Of a stretch of DNA of 64,000 nucleotides, positions 18,861 to 27,165 are shown one piece after another. The notes below the pieces were generated by a model. The model had not been told where the DNA came from. It saw nothing but the letters and a program-made list of their open reading frames with translations, and did no database searches. Location of the stretch: positions 62,001 to 126,000 of the forward strand of contig JAHDKI010000029.1 of the NCBI GenBank assembly GCA_018436925.1. Direction: 5' to 3'. The translations under genes and the position numbers were made by a program. The stretch comes from Syntrophaceae bacterium. GTDB taxonomy: Bacteria > Desulfobacterota > Syntrophia > Syntrophales > Smithellaceae. The stretch's first letter is position 1. Each line of letters starts with the position of its first letter.

Positions 18861-19106
18861 ATGAAAAACAAATCCGTTGACATTGAAAAAAATCTGACGT
18901 CCGCCCAGTTTGCCGCAAAGCTCAGACGTTTGGCCGATGCGGTGGAACGGCAAAAACCGTTTGCCATCACGATCGCCGGCCGGAAAGTCACCGTGCCCGC
19001 CTCGGCGCAGGCCGGCGTCGAATATGAACGCGAAGGTCAAAGCGCTGAAATTGAATTCCAGCTTAAATGGCGGCCTAAAAAAAAGAGCTCGGCCGGCAAT
19101 CGATGA
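18861..19106 (+). CDS. Amphi-Trp domain-containing small protein
   Basis: An 81-residue basic protein with the amphi-Trp pattern: an N-terminal helix (SAQFAAKLRRLADAVERQ), a short strand pair (FAITIAGRKVTVP), and the closing strand EIEFQLKWRP containing the single Trp. The family has no known function. The stop overlaps the start of the PHP phosphoesterase gene by ATGA, so translation is coupled and the two products probably work together. Confidence 0.78.
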   Translation: MKNKSVDIEKNLTSAQFAAKLRRLADAVERQKPFAITIAGRKVTVPASAQAGVEYEREGQSAEIEFQLKWRPKKKSSAGNR

Positions 19107-19750
19107 TCGCCTTTGATATTCACATTCACACCCGCCGGTATTCCGGCTGTTCCTTCATCCAGGTTGAAGACATCGTCGATCAGGCCAAAGCCGCCGGTCT
19201 TTCCGGCTTTGCGCTCACCGAACACGGAATGCGCTGGCCGGACGAAGAAATGGAAATTCTCCGCGTTCGGGCGGCGTCGAAAGGCCTCATCGCGGTCAAT
19301 GGCCAGGAAATCCACGCGCGCGACTTGCGCGGGCGCTCCGAAGGCGAATACCTGATTTTCGGGCTCACTCGTTCGGTGACGGAAGCGCTTTGCGCCGTGG
19401 ATCTGGTCAAAACGGTCCACGACGAAGGCGGCATCCTCATTGCCGCTCATCCCTATAAGCTTTCGCGCGGGGGAAGATCGCATTACTACGGCGCGGGCGA
19501 TCTCATCTACACGCTCGATCTCGACGGCATCGAGTATTGCCATCCCGACCACAGTGAAGCGGCCATGAAGAAAGTCCGGACGGCCATGGAAAAAACCGGA
19601 TTGCCGGGCACGGGCGGCAGCGACGCGCACAAAATTCTGAATATCGGCTCTCATGTAACGGTTTTTGAAAATCCGATTCTAAGTGAAGAGGACTTCCTGC
19701 GTGAAATCCGCGCGGGAAGACTGCGGGCGGAGAAAAGGAATTCAGGATAG
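19103..19750 (+). CDS. PHP-domain metal-dependent phosphoesterase
   Basis: A 215-residue PHP-fold hydrolase. Metal ligands are seen in FDIHIHT (H-x-H), LTEHG, the conserved Glu near NGQEIHA, AAHPYK, the Cys-His of EYCHPD, and GSDAH near the C-terminus. Members hydrolyse nucleotide or small phosphoesters; the substrate here is unknown. The start overlaps the amphi-Trp gene (ATGA). The stop codon lies inside the first unit of a 7-base repeat array that continues to 19827. Confidence 0.85.
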   Translation: MIAFDIHIHTRRYSGCSFIQVEDIVDQAKAAGLSGFALTEHGMRWPDEEMEILRVRAASKGLIAVNGQEIHARDLRGRSEGEYLIFGLTRSVTEALCAVDLVKTVHDEGGILIAAHPYKLSRGGRSHYYGAGDLIYTLDLDGIEYCHPDHSEAAMKKVRTAMEKTGLPGTGGSDAHKILNIGSHVTVFENPILSEEDFLREIRAGRLRAEKRNSG

Positions 19751-19827
19751 AGGATAAAGGCACAAGGATAAAGGCACAAGGACAAAGGACAAAGGATAAA
19801 GGACAAAGGATAGAGGATAAAGGCCAC
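19744..19827 (+). repeat. Array of 12 purine-rich heptamers (AGGATAA / AGGACAA / AGGCACA)
   Basis: Twelve in-phase 7-base units: AGGATAG, AGGATAA, AGGCACA, AGGATAA, AGGCACA, two AGGACAA, AGGATAA, AGGACAA, AGGATAG, AGGATAA, AGGCCAC. The first unit supplies the stop codon of the PHP gene. A complementary-type array (TGGCCTT) lies at 19941-19996. Confidence 0.88.
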
Positions 19828-19940
19828 AGGTTAAGTGCAGCAGCCTTATCATTGTAGAAATGTTCGCGACTGTTCCCTGCAAACGATCCACTATCCACAA
19901 GCTACAAGCTGCGCTTTTTGCCTCCTATCGCCCATCGCCC

Positions 19941-19996
19941 TGGCCTTTGGCCTTTGGCCTTTCGGCTTTGGCCTTTGGCCTTTAGCCTTTCGCCTC
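19941..19996 (-). repeat. Array of 8 pyrimidine-rich heptamers (TGGCCTT)
   Basis: Eight in-phase units: TGGCCTT x3, TCGGCTT, TGGCCTT x2, TAGCCTT, TCGCCTC. It ends about 10 bases before the stop of the minus-strand SMP-30 gene, so both convergent genes here carry a heptamer array immediately 3' of their stop, in mirrored orientation. Between the arrays, near 19860-19885, is a half copy of the GGAACRGT/ACYGTTCC palindrome. Confidence 0.85.
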
Positions 19997-20007
19997 GCAC
20001 CTGTTTT

Positions 20008-20880
20008 CTATTTCTGATGCACGAGCCGCATGCCCGGATACGGGACGTCAAAGCAGGGAATGTTATTTCCGGCCAGGCTGCCGATGAAAGCGGTCCGGCG
20101 GTCTTTTCCGCCGAAGCAGATGTTGGCCGGACGCCGGATGACCGCCCCGTCGGGATCTTCCACCACGATCCGCAGACGCCCCTGCGGATCGATGAATCCC
20201 AGGGCGTTGGCCACCGGAAAGGTCACCCAGAGATTCCCCGCCTCGTCAAAAGCGATGCCGTCGGGAAATCCAAGCCGTCCCAGCGTCTCCGGGCCGTAAA
20301 TTTCTTTGGGCCCCGCCGTGTTGCCGTCTCGAATTTCAAAACGCAGCACACGCCGCTGCATGGTTTCGGCCACATAAACGTATTCTTCTTTGGCATCCAC
20401 CGCCACCCCGTTGGCAAAATAAATGCCCTCGGCAACGATTTTCGGGTCGTCTCCGGGCGCGATCACGACCAGGCACCCATCATCGACAGGCCGCTGCAGG
20501 GCCGCATCGACATCGGGATTGTCGGTTGAATTAGACACCCACAGCCGGCCGGCAAAATCGAGAAAGGGGAAGTTGGGCGTCGGAAGCCTTCGTCCCTGGG
20601 CTTCGGTTAAAAGGACGCTATGCGGTCCTTGCGGCGACACCGACTGCACTTCGCCGTTGCCGATATTGGCCACGATGCAGTGCTGCCGGGGATCGACACA
20701 AAGACCGTTGGGAACGCCGCCGATTTTTCCGAAAAACGCCGTCGCGCCGTCGGGCTCGATGCGCGCGACGCAACCGCGAGCGTCCGCCGCATACAGACTT
20801 CCGTCATCGAGCGCCATCACACCTTCCGGCCGGAGCAATCCATGGCCGATCGTTCGAACCTTCGCCAAATCCATCTTCAT
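20008..20880 (-). CDS. SMP-30/gluconolactonase/LRE family protein
   Basis: A 290-residue six-bladed beta-propeller hydrolase. Metal ligands fit the family: Glu in RPEGVMALDDG, Asn in PNGLCVDP, Asn in FANGVAVD, Asp in PDGIAFDEAGNLWV. Members hydrolyse sugar lactones or related esters, or act as regucalcin-like proteins. The protein is cytoplasmic, as there is no signal peptide. The OYE-type reductase gene is 46 bases upstream on the same strand and probably co-transcribed. The substrate is not evident. Confidence 0.85.
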   Translation of the reverse strand: MKMDLAKVRTIGHGLLRPEGVMALDDGSLYAADARGCVARIEPDGATAFFGKIGGVPNGLCVDPRQHCIVANIGNGEVQSVSPQGPHSVLLTEAQGRRLPTPNFPFLDFAGRLWVSNSTDNPDVDAALQRPVDDGCLVVIAPGDDPKIVAEGIYFANGVAVDAKEEYVYVAETMQRRVLRFEIRDGNTAGPKEIYGPETLGRLGFPDGIAFDEAGNLWVTFPVANALGFIDPQGRLRIVVEDPDGAVIRRPANICFGGKDRRTAFIGSLAGNNIPCFDVPYPGMRLVHQK

Positions 20881-20926
20881 TCGGTCTCCTCATCGATGCG
20901 GCAAACGGCCGCTGAAAAACCCGTAT

Positions 20927-22036
20927 CTACTCCTGCCCCGCCAGAACAACACACCGCAGCGGCGCCCCCCGGTGCAGTTCCTCGAGGCATTTGTTGCATG
21001 AGACGCACTTGGGTTTTTTCTCCGGATCGCGACGCCAATGATTGATGATGTCGGGCTCGGCAATCAGCGGACGGCACAAAGACACAAAGTCCGCCTCGCC
21101 TTTGGCAATCGCGCCTTCCATCATGCCCATCGATCGAAACCCGCCCACAGCGATGACGGGAACACCCACCCGCTTTTTGATTTCACGCGCCCAGGTCAGA
21201 AAATAACCCTGGCGAGCCGGCTTCTGGATCCGCGTTTTATACTCGGTTCCTTCATAGGCGTTTCCTCTGACGCCGGAGCTGATTTCGAGCGCATCATATC
21301 CGGTTTCCGCAAGCATCTTTGCGGCTTTGACGCCCTCGGCCAGCGACAGCCCCCCTTCAAAACCGTCCTCTACGCCCAGCTTGATCAAAAGCGGATAGTC
21401 CTCGCCCGTCTGCTTTCGCATGGCGGCGAAAACGTCCCGGTGCAGGCGCAGACGGTTTTCCAAAGACCCGCCCCAACAGTCGTTTCGCCGGTTGGTGAAG
21501 GGCGAAAGAAACTGGGAAAACAAATAGCCGTGCGCGCCGTGAATCTGAAGCGCGTCGAAACCGACCTCGCGGGCGCGCCGGGCCGCCTGCCCGAAGGCGT
21601 CTATGACGGTCGCGATTTCATCCGCCGTCATCTCCCGGTAGCCGCCCCGGTAATAGGGATCGTCGGCCACGACGGACGGCGCCAGCGGCAGTTGCTTCCG
21701 GGTTTTGACAAAACGGGCTTCGCGGCCGCCGTGATAGAGTTGAACGGCGATTTTCGCGCCGCCTGAGTGCGCCGCCCGCACGAGCTTTTTCAATCCGCCC
21801 ATGTCGGCGCCGTCGGCGATGGAATTCATGAAGGCCGACACCTGCCCTGAAGGATGGACGTACATGATGGCGGACACAATCAACCCGACGCCGCCTTGGG
21901 CCAACGCCGAGATCAGCTCGATCTGTCGATCGGTCACCGCGCCCGAAGCATCCGACAGGCCGTCGTAGGTGGCCGATCGGACAAACCGGTTCGGCAGGCG
22001 CATTGTTTTGATCCGGCCGGGCTCAAAAACCATCAT
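20927..22036 (-). CDS. NADH:flavin oxidoreductase (old yellow enzyme family, Fe-S type)
   Basis: A 369-residue FMN TIM-barrel enzyme. It carries the family HGAHGYLFSQFLSPFTNRR signature, GGSLENRLR, and the C-terminal phosphate-binding segment (IAVGGFRS, SLCRPLIAEPD). The end has a cysteine set (CVSCNKC and a fourth Cys 14 residues on), as in 2,4-dienoyl-CoA reductase-like members that bind a 4Fe-4S cluster. It lacks the FAD/NADPH half of full dienoyl-CoA reductases, so it needs another electron donor. It should reduce an activated C=C bond. It pairs with the SMP-30 gene. Confidence 0.85.
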   Translation of the reverse strand: MMVFEPGRIKTMRLPNRFVRSATYDGLSDASGAVTDRQIELISALAQGGVGLIVSAIMYVHPSGQVSAFMNSIADGADMGGLKKLVRAAHSGGAKIAVQLYHGGREARFVKTRKQLPLAPSVVADDPYYRGGYREMTADEIATVIDAFGQAARRAREVGFDALQIHGAHGYLFSQFLSPFTNRRNDCWGGSLENRLRLHRDVFAAMRKQTGEDYPLLIKLGVEDGFEGGLSLAEGVKAAKMLAETGYDALEISSGVRGNAYEGTEYKTRIQKPARQGYFLTWAREIKKRVGVPVIAVGGFRSMGMMEGAIAKGEADFVSLCRPLIAEPDIINHWRRDPEKKPKCVSCNKCLEELHRGAPLRCVVLAGQE

Positions 22037-22133
22037 CGCGATTCCCCCCCCGTCCCCGTTTTGCTCGCAGCGGTCCTTTTTGCCTTCGCCCTTTGAGCGT
22101 GTATCAGATCCAACGGGGTTGATGAAGCTTTTT

Positions 22134-25043
22134 TCACGGCTTAGCGATCAGATCCTTGACGCGTCGCGCCAGTTCGCTAAGCGAAAAAGGTTTCTGAATG
22201 AACTGCACCCCCTCTTCGAGCACGCCGTGCTGCACGATGACGTTGGAGGTGTACCCGGACATGAACAAGACTTTCAGGTCGGGGCGAATCCCGCGCAACC
22301 GGTCGCGCATCTCGCGGCCGCTCATGACGGGCATGACGACATCGGACAAAACCAGATCGATCGGCGCAGACCCTTTTTCGCAAATGGAAAGCGCTTCCAC
22401 CGGGGACCCGGCGGCGATCACCATATACCCTATGGCCTCAAGCATCTCGGTGACCATCTTGAGCACCATCTCGTCGTCCTCGACCAGAAGTATCGTTCCC
22501 GTGCCGGGTTTCGCAGGTTCGGGCTGAACCATCCGGACATCGGCCGGACCGTCGATCCGGGGCAGATAAACTTTGAAGGCGCTGCCGTGGCCCGGTTCGC
22601 TGTATACGCTGATGAATCCGTTGTTCTGCTTGACGATGCCGTACACGGTGGCCAGCCCCAAACCGGTTCCCTTGCCGACATCCTTAGTCGTGAAAAACGG
22701 TTCAAAGACGTAAGGCAGATAACGGCTTTCAATACCCGTTCCATTGTCGGTCACGGTCAGACGCACGTATGCGCCCGGTTCGCATTCCAGATGCTGCCGG
22801 CAAAAGACGTCATCCAGAAAGACATTCGCGGTTTCGACGGTCAGCTTGCCGCCCTGGGGCATCGCGTCGCGGGCGTTGACGGCAAGATTCATCAAAATCT
22901 GTTCGGCCTGCAAAGGATCGAATTGGATAGTCCATATGTCGGACGCGGGATGAAACGCGAAGTCGATGTCTTCGCCGATCAGGCGGATGACCGCTTTTTG
23001 CGCGTCCATAATCAGAGTATTGAGATTGACGGGGCGCGGTTTGATGATCTGTTTGCGGGAAAAAGCCAAAAGCTGCGAAGTCAGGTCCCGCGACCGCTCG
23101 GCGGCTTTTTCGATCTCCAGGATGTCGCCGTAAATGGCATGCTCGGGCGGCAGGCGAAGCTTGACCAGATCCACATAGCCCAGGATGACATTGAGCATGT
23201 TGTTGAAATCGTGCGCGACGCCGCCGGCGAGTCGCCCCACCGTTTCGAGCCTTTGCAGCTGCAGGAGTTTCTTTTCGAGCTGCTCTCTTTCCAGGGCCGC
23301 TTTTTTTCTTTCACTGATATTGCGGCCCGCCAGCAGGATGCTTGACGGCCGGCCGCTTTCATCCCGGTTGAAGGAAGCGGTCACTTCCAACCAGACAGTC
23401 CCGCCTTGCTTGTGATAGATTTCCAGTTCAAAGGTCCGGCTCCGGTTCGGATCAACAGGCTGGCCGCTTTGCTCCCGGGCCAACTCCTCGGCCAGGATGG
23501 CGGCGGCGCGGCTGAAGGTCTCCGGCGTGGCCTGGCGGTCAATTGGAATCCGCATGATTTCTTCCGGTGTGTAGCCGGTGATGTTGATTTCCGACGGGCT
23601 CTGGTAGAGGTAATTCAAATCCATATCCAAAACGGATATCGTATCCTGCATGTTTTCCACGATCATCCGGTAACGCCGTTCGCTGTCCCGCAGCTCCTCT
23701 TCCATCTTTTTCCGTTGGGTGATGTCGCGGCCGGTGAACAGGATTTCCACCGGCCGGCCCCCGTCGTCGCGGTTGAAGGAAGCCGTCACCTCCTGCCAGA
23801 TCCTATGCCCGTCTTTGTGGCGCATTTCCAGCTCGAGCTTTGTAGACCGGTCCGGATCGACCGGTTCGCCGCTTTGCTCCCGCCGAAGCTCCCGGCTCAG
23901 AACGCCGACGGCGCGGTCATACGATTCGGGGGTGAGGATTTCCTGAATCGGAAGATGCATGATTTCTTCCGGTGTGTAGCCGGTCACACGCACTTCCGAA
24001 GGACTCTGATAGGTATAGTTGAGATTCAAATCCATCGTCCAGATCGTGTCGTGCATGTTTTCGACGATCATCCGGTAGCGTTTTTCACTTTGCGAAAAAG
24101 CCTCCTGCGCTTTTTTCCGTTCGGTGACATCCCACGTCAGAACCCTGAACCCGCAGGGAGCGCCCGTTTCGTCGAGCTTAAGCGCGGCGTTGACCTGGTG
24201 GGAGCGTATTTCGCCGTTTTTGATTTTGATGTCGTGATCGAAACGGAGGCGGGGACGACCGGTTTCATAAATGCGGCGAAAGACCTCCTTAACCTTCTGG
24301 GCGTCGGCGGGAAAATGATAGTCCCGGTAATTCAGTCCGATCAACTCGTCGGGCCGGCAATCAAACATGCTGCAGGCGGCTTCATTGGCAAACGTGATGG
24401 TCCCCTGAAGATCGTATTCAAGATACGCTTCTTCCATAATGTCGAGAATCGTCCGGTAACGTTCTTCGCTTTCCCGGAGCTCCCTTTCGGTCCGCTTGCG
24501 GTCCGAGATGTTGCGGACGACGCCCCGGAATCCCGTCGGCCGGCCGTTATCATCGCATAGCAGGGCCACGGATGATTCGACATCCATCCGGCTTTGGTCC
24601 TTTCGCTGAAAGCACCATTGCAGACCCGTGACGGGCTGGCCGGTTTTAAAGACCTGATGAAACGCCTCAAACACGCGGGCGGCGTTGGCTTCGTCCATGA
24701 AGTTGCGGAAATCGCCGCCCAGAAGTTCCTCGCTTTGGCAGCCCAGTTCCCGGCTGGCACGGTCGTTGAAGAAAAGAATTGTTCCGGCAAGGTCGGTTTC
24801 GAAATAGGATTCCTGAATACTGTCGAGAATATTTTGGTAGCGGCGTCCGGTCTCCTCCGGCGGCGGCGGGAAAGGCGCGGTTTGCCCGAGACGGGAAATC
24901 AGGGCATTGATCGCTTCGGCCAGACGATCGAGATCGTCCCTCTTCGGGCCGACATCGAGAAACTCCGCCGGCGCTCCCGCGGCAGCCCGGCGGACCCGGT
25001 CCATCATCGACGCAATGCGCTGTTTTTCAGATTTTGTAGCCAT
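22134..25043 (-). CDS. Hybrid sensor histidine kinase with four PAS domains and a receiver
   Basis: A soluble 969-residue kinase. Four PAS/PAC repeats occupy about residues 70-580, and the third and fourth are near duplicates of each other. They are followed by a HisKA helix with the phospho-His in LAGGVAHDFNNMLNV, an HATPase domain (DNGTGI, FEPFFTTK, GTGLGLATVYG), and a C-terminal receiver (TILLVEDDE, phospho-Asp in LVLSDVVMP, Lys in IQKPFS). The internal receiver suggests phosphorelay or self-regulation. No output regulator is adjacent. The signal is unknown; PAS domains in anaerobes often sense redox or small ligands. Confidence 0.92.
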   Translation of the reverse strand: MATKSEKQRIASMMDRVRRAAAGAPAEFLDVGPKRDDLDRLAEAINALISRLGQTAPFPPPPEETGRRYQNILDSIQESYFETDLAGTILFFNDRASRELGCQSEELLGGDFRNFMDEANAARVFEAFHQVFKTGQPVTGLQWCFQRKDQSRMDVESSVALLCDDNGRPTGFRGVVRNISDRKRTERELRESEERYRTILDIMEEAYLEYDLQGTITFANEAACSMFDCRPDELIGLNYRDYHFPADAQKVKEVFRRIYETGRPRLRFDHDIKIKNGEIRSHQVNAALKLDETGAPCGFRVLTWDVTERKKAQEAFSQSEKRYRMIVENMHDTIWTMDLNLNYTYQSPSEVRVTGYTPEEIMHLPIQEILTPESYDRAVGVLSRELRREQSGEPVDPDRSTKLELEMRHKDGHRIWQEVTASFNRDDGGRPVEILFTGRDITQRKKMEEELRDSERRYRMIVENMQDTISVLDMDLNYLYQSPSEINITGYTPEEIMRIPIDRQATPETFSRAAAILAEELAREQSGQPVDPNRSRTFELEIYHKQGGTVWLEVTASFNRDESGRPSSILLAGRNISERKKAALEREQLEKKLLQLQRLETVGRLAGGVAHDFNNMLNVILGYVDLVKLRLPPEHAIYGDILEIEKAAERSRDLTSQLLAFSRKQIIKPRPVNLNTLIMDAQKAVIRLIGEDIDFAFHPASDIWTIQFDPLQAEQILMNLAVNARDAMPQGGKLTVETANVFLDDVFCRQHLECEPGAYVRLTVTDNGTGIESRYLPYVFEPFFTTKDVGKGTGLGLATVYGIVKQNNGFISVYSEPGHGSAFKVYLPRIDGPADVRMVQPEPAKPGTGTILLVEDDEMVLKMVTEMLEAIGYMVIAAGSPVEALSICEKGSAPIDLVLSDVVMPVMSGREMRDRLRGIRPDLKVLFMSGYTSNVIVQHGVLEEGVQFIQKPFSLSELARRVKDLIAKP

Positions 25044-25201
25044 AGACCACGCCGCCGGGGTTGATTATTCTTGCGACAGGAAGCATCTGGTGGCCAGGAC
25101 GTCCGTGTCACTGCGTCAGGTGTTGTGGAATTTATAGTCCGATCGCGCCTGAGTGTCAAGCGCAGATCCGGCCCGGACGAGCCGCCCAAACCATTATCCA
25201 A

Positions 25202-25230
25202 TTGACAGTTTGTTTTCGTCCGCCTATACT
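25202..25230 (+). promoter_or_regulatory. Sigma-70 promoter of the acyltransferase gene
   Basis: -35 TTGACA (25202-25207, perfect), 17-base spacer, -10 TATACT (25225-25230, five of six). It points to the PlsC gene start at 25284. Confidence 0.85.
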
Positions 25231-25283
25231 TCGCGAAAAAATCCGGCCTGGACAGTGTCGGGCCGAACGGACGGGATTTAGGC

Positions 25284-26033
25284 ATGTTGAATCGGCTGGT
25301 CAGTTATCTTTTTCTGATTTTTGTGGGACTCACCTCCATTCCTTTTTATCTGATCGCTTTGGTTCTGCGTGTGGTGACGTTCCCCTTTGACCGCCGGCTG
25401 CGGGCTCTGCATCTGTTCACCTGTTTCTGGGCCTCGGTTTACACGTGGATCATGCCGGCCTGGCGCATCCGCATTGAAGGCAGGGAGAATGTCCGCAAGG
25501 ACGCAGCCTATGTGGTCGTCTCCAATCACCAGTCGCAGCTGGATATCCTGGTGGCCTTCCGGTTGTTTTTTCATTACAAGTGGGTCTCTAAGATCGAGAT
25601 GTTCCGGGTGCCGCTCATCGGCTGGAACATGAGGCTCAACCGATATATCGGTCTGCGGCGCGGCGACCGCAAAAGCGTGGAACAGATGCTCAAAGCCTGC
25701 GAAATACACCTCAAGGAAGGCAGCTCCATCTTCATGTTTCCCGAAGGTACGCGATCGCCCGACGGGAAAGTCAAGGCTTTCAAGCCGGGCGCTTTCCAGC
25801 TGGCGCTGGAGCAGCGCGCGCCGATTCTGCCGGTTGTGATCAGCGGCACCAATCGCGCCCTGCCGAAATACACCATGAATTTCACCGGCGTAAAAAAAAT
25901 CTACATCCGGATTTTCGAGGAGATTCCCTATGCGTCTTTTTCGGGCTTAAGCGTTGAAGACCTCTCGGACCGCGTTCGGAACCTGATCATCGAGAAACTT
26001 CAGGAGATGAACGCTTACACGGACCGGGAGTAA
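25284..26033 (+). CDS. 1-acyl-sn-glycerol-3-phosphate acyltransferase (PlsC family)
   Basis: A 249-residue membrane-associated acyltransferase. An N-terminal hydrophobic segment (about 5-32) is followed by the catalytic NH-x4-D motif (NHQSQLD) and the substrate motif FPEGTRSPDG. It makes phosphatidic acid in phospholipid synthesis. The gene has its own consensus promoter 54-82 bases upstream and stands as a single unit; its stop lies 7 bases from that of the convergent acyl-CoA dehydrogenase. Confidence 0.9.
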   Translation: MLNRLVSYLFLIFVGLTSIPFYLIALVLRVVTFPFDRRLRALHLFTCFWASVYTWIMPAWRIRIEGRENVRKDAAYVVVSNHQSQLDILVAFRLFFHYKWVSKIEMFRVPLIGWNMRLNRYIGLRRGDRKSVEQMLKACEIHLKEGSSIFMFPEGTRSPDGKVKAFKPGAFQLALEQRAPILPVVISGTNRALPKYTMNFTGVKKIYIRIFEEIPYASFSGLSVEDLSDRVRNLIIEKLQEMNAYTDRE

Positions 26034-26040
26034 AAAGCCG

Positions 26041-27165
26041 TTATCCGCTTTTCATCACCAGCGCGCCCAACTTTTCCTGCCGGATCTGCATCAGGCGCTT
26101 TTTGAGCGACACGATCGTGACGGCATCCCGGTGAAGGTCCGCGTATTCCGGAGGCGGAGCAAGCCGCCTGGTCTCAAAGAAATGATCGACATTGGCCAGA
26201 AAATCGGCGGCCAGACGAACAAACGTGACAAGCAGGCCCATCGAAGACATCAGACCCCGGTCCAGCCGATGGGCGGCTTCATAGGCCATCGCCCGCAGTG
26301 TTTGCAGGCTTGCGCTCAACGTGCCGATCTCGGCCAGAAGCGTGTTGTCGGACTCCTCAATATGCCTCCTCACCGCGTCGGTCAGCATGGCCAGTTCGGC
26401 GGCCATCGCACCGACGGCAGGCCCCATCATGACGACGTCTTCCATATCCCCCACCGGAACCACCATGTCCCGCCAGGCGCCCCCCTCCTCGCCGAGAATG
26501 GATCGTTTGGAAACGACGCAATCCTCCAGCGTGATGCCCCCGTGCGGCGACGGTTTTAAAAAATTCATGGGCATTTGCCGGGTGACCGTCAACCCGTCGA
26601 TATTGCGCGGAACGATAAACGCGGTGAACTTTTTTTGCGCCGGGTTCGGATCCGTCACCGCCACGACGATAAAGACGCCCGCAATAGGACCGTTGGTGAG
26701 ATAGGTTTTCTCGCCGTTTAGCACATAGACGCGATCTTTCTTTTCGGCCCGGGTGGAAAGCATTTTGGGATGCGCTCCCCGGCCCGGCTCGGACACGGCA
26801 AACGACAAGGTGATCTTGCCTTCAGCCAGCGCGCGCAAATATTGCCTTCTGTGCTGGGGGCTTCCAAACACGCTCAGCAGGTAATGGGCGAGAATCTGCT
26901 GATACACCCACGATACGGCCAGCCCCAGATTGTAGCCGTTTTTCACAAACACCTCGCCGGCCTGGGACAAGGCCAGATAGCCGCCGCCCGCGCCTCCGTA
27001 GAGTTCATCGATGCCGATTTTAAACAGCCCCGCCTCGCCCATCTTCCGCCAGATGTCGGCGGGAAATTCCTGCCCCGTCTGCAGATCGGGACGGTCCGCG
27101 ACATGCCTTTGGGCGAACGCGGCGATGTCGTTTAAAACCTCGTTTCGAAGACTTTTCTTCATCAT
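26041..27165 (-). CDS. Acyl-CoA dehydrogenase family protein
   Basis: A 374-residue flavin dehydrogenase. The FAD-binding part is clear (FAVSEPGRGAHPKML, LNGEKTYLTNGPIAG). The usual C-terminal YEG catalytic Glu is missing, but Glu242 in GDMEDVVMMGP aligns with the helix-G catalytic Glu used by isovaleryl-CoA dehydrogenase, so activity is possible. The start codon overlaps the stop of the VWA gene (TAATG), which ties it to the MoxR-VWA pair. No electron-transfer flavoprotein gene is nearby. The substrate is unknown, and a non-classical role is possible given its neighbours. Confidence 0.82.
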   Translation of the reverse strand: MMKKSLRNEVLNDIAAFAQRHVADRPDLQTGQEFPADIWRKMGEAGLFKIGIDELYGGAGGGYLALSQAGEVFVKNGYNLGLAVSWVYQQILAHYLLSVFGSPQHRRQYLRALAEGKITLSFAVSEPGRGAHPKMLSTRAEKKDRVYVLNGEKTYLTNGPIAGVFIVVAVTDPNPAQKKFTAFIVPRNIDGLTVTRQMPMNFLKPSPHGGITLEDCVVSKRSILGEEGGAWRDMVVPVGDMEDVVMMGPAVGAMAAELAMLTDAVRRHIEESDNTLLAEIGTLSASLQTLRAMAYEAAHRLDRGLMSSMGLLVTFVRLAADFLANVDHFFETRRLAPPPEYADLHRDAVTIVSLKKRLMQIRQEKLGALVMKSG

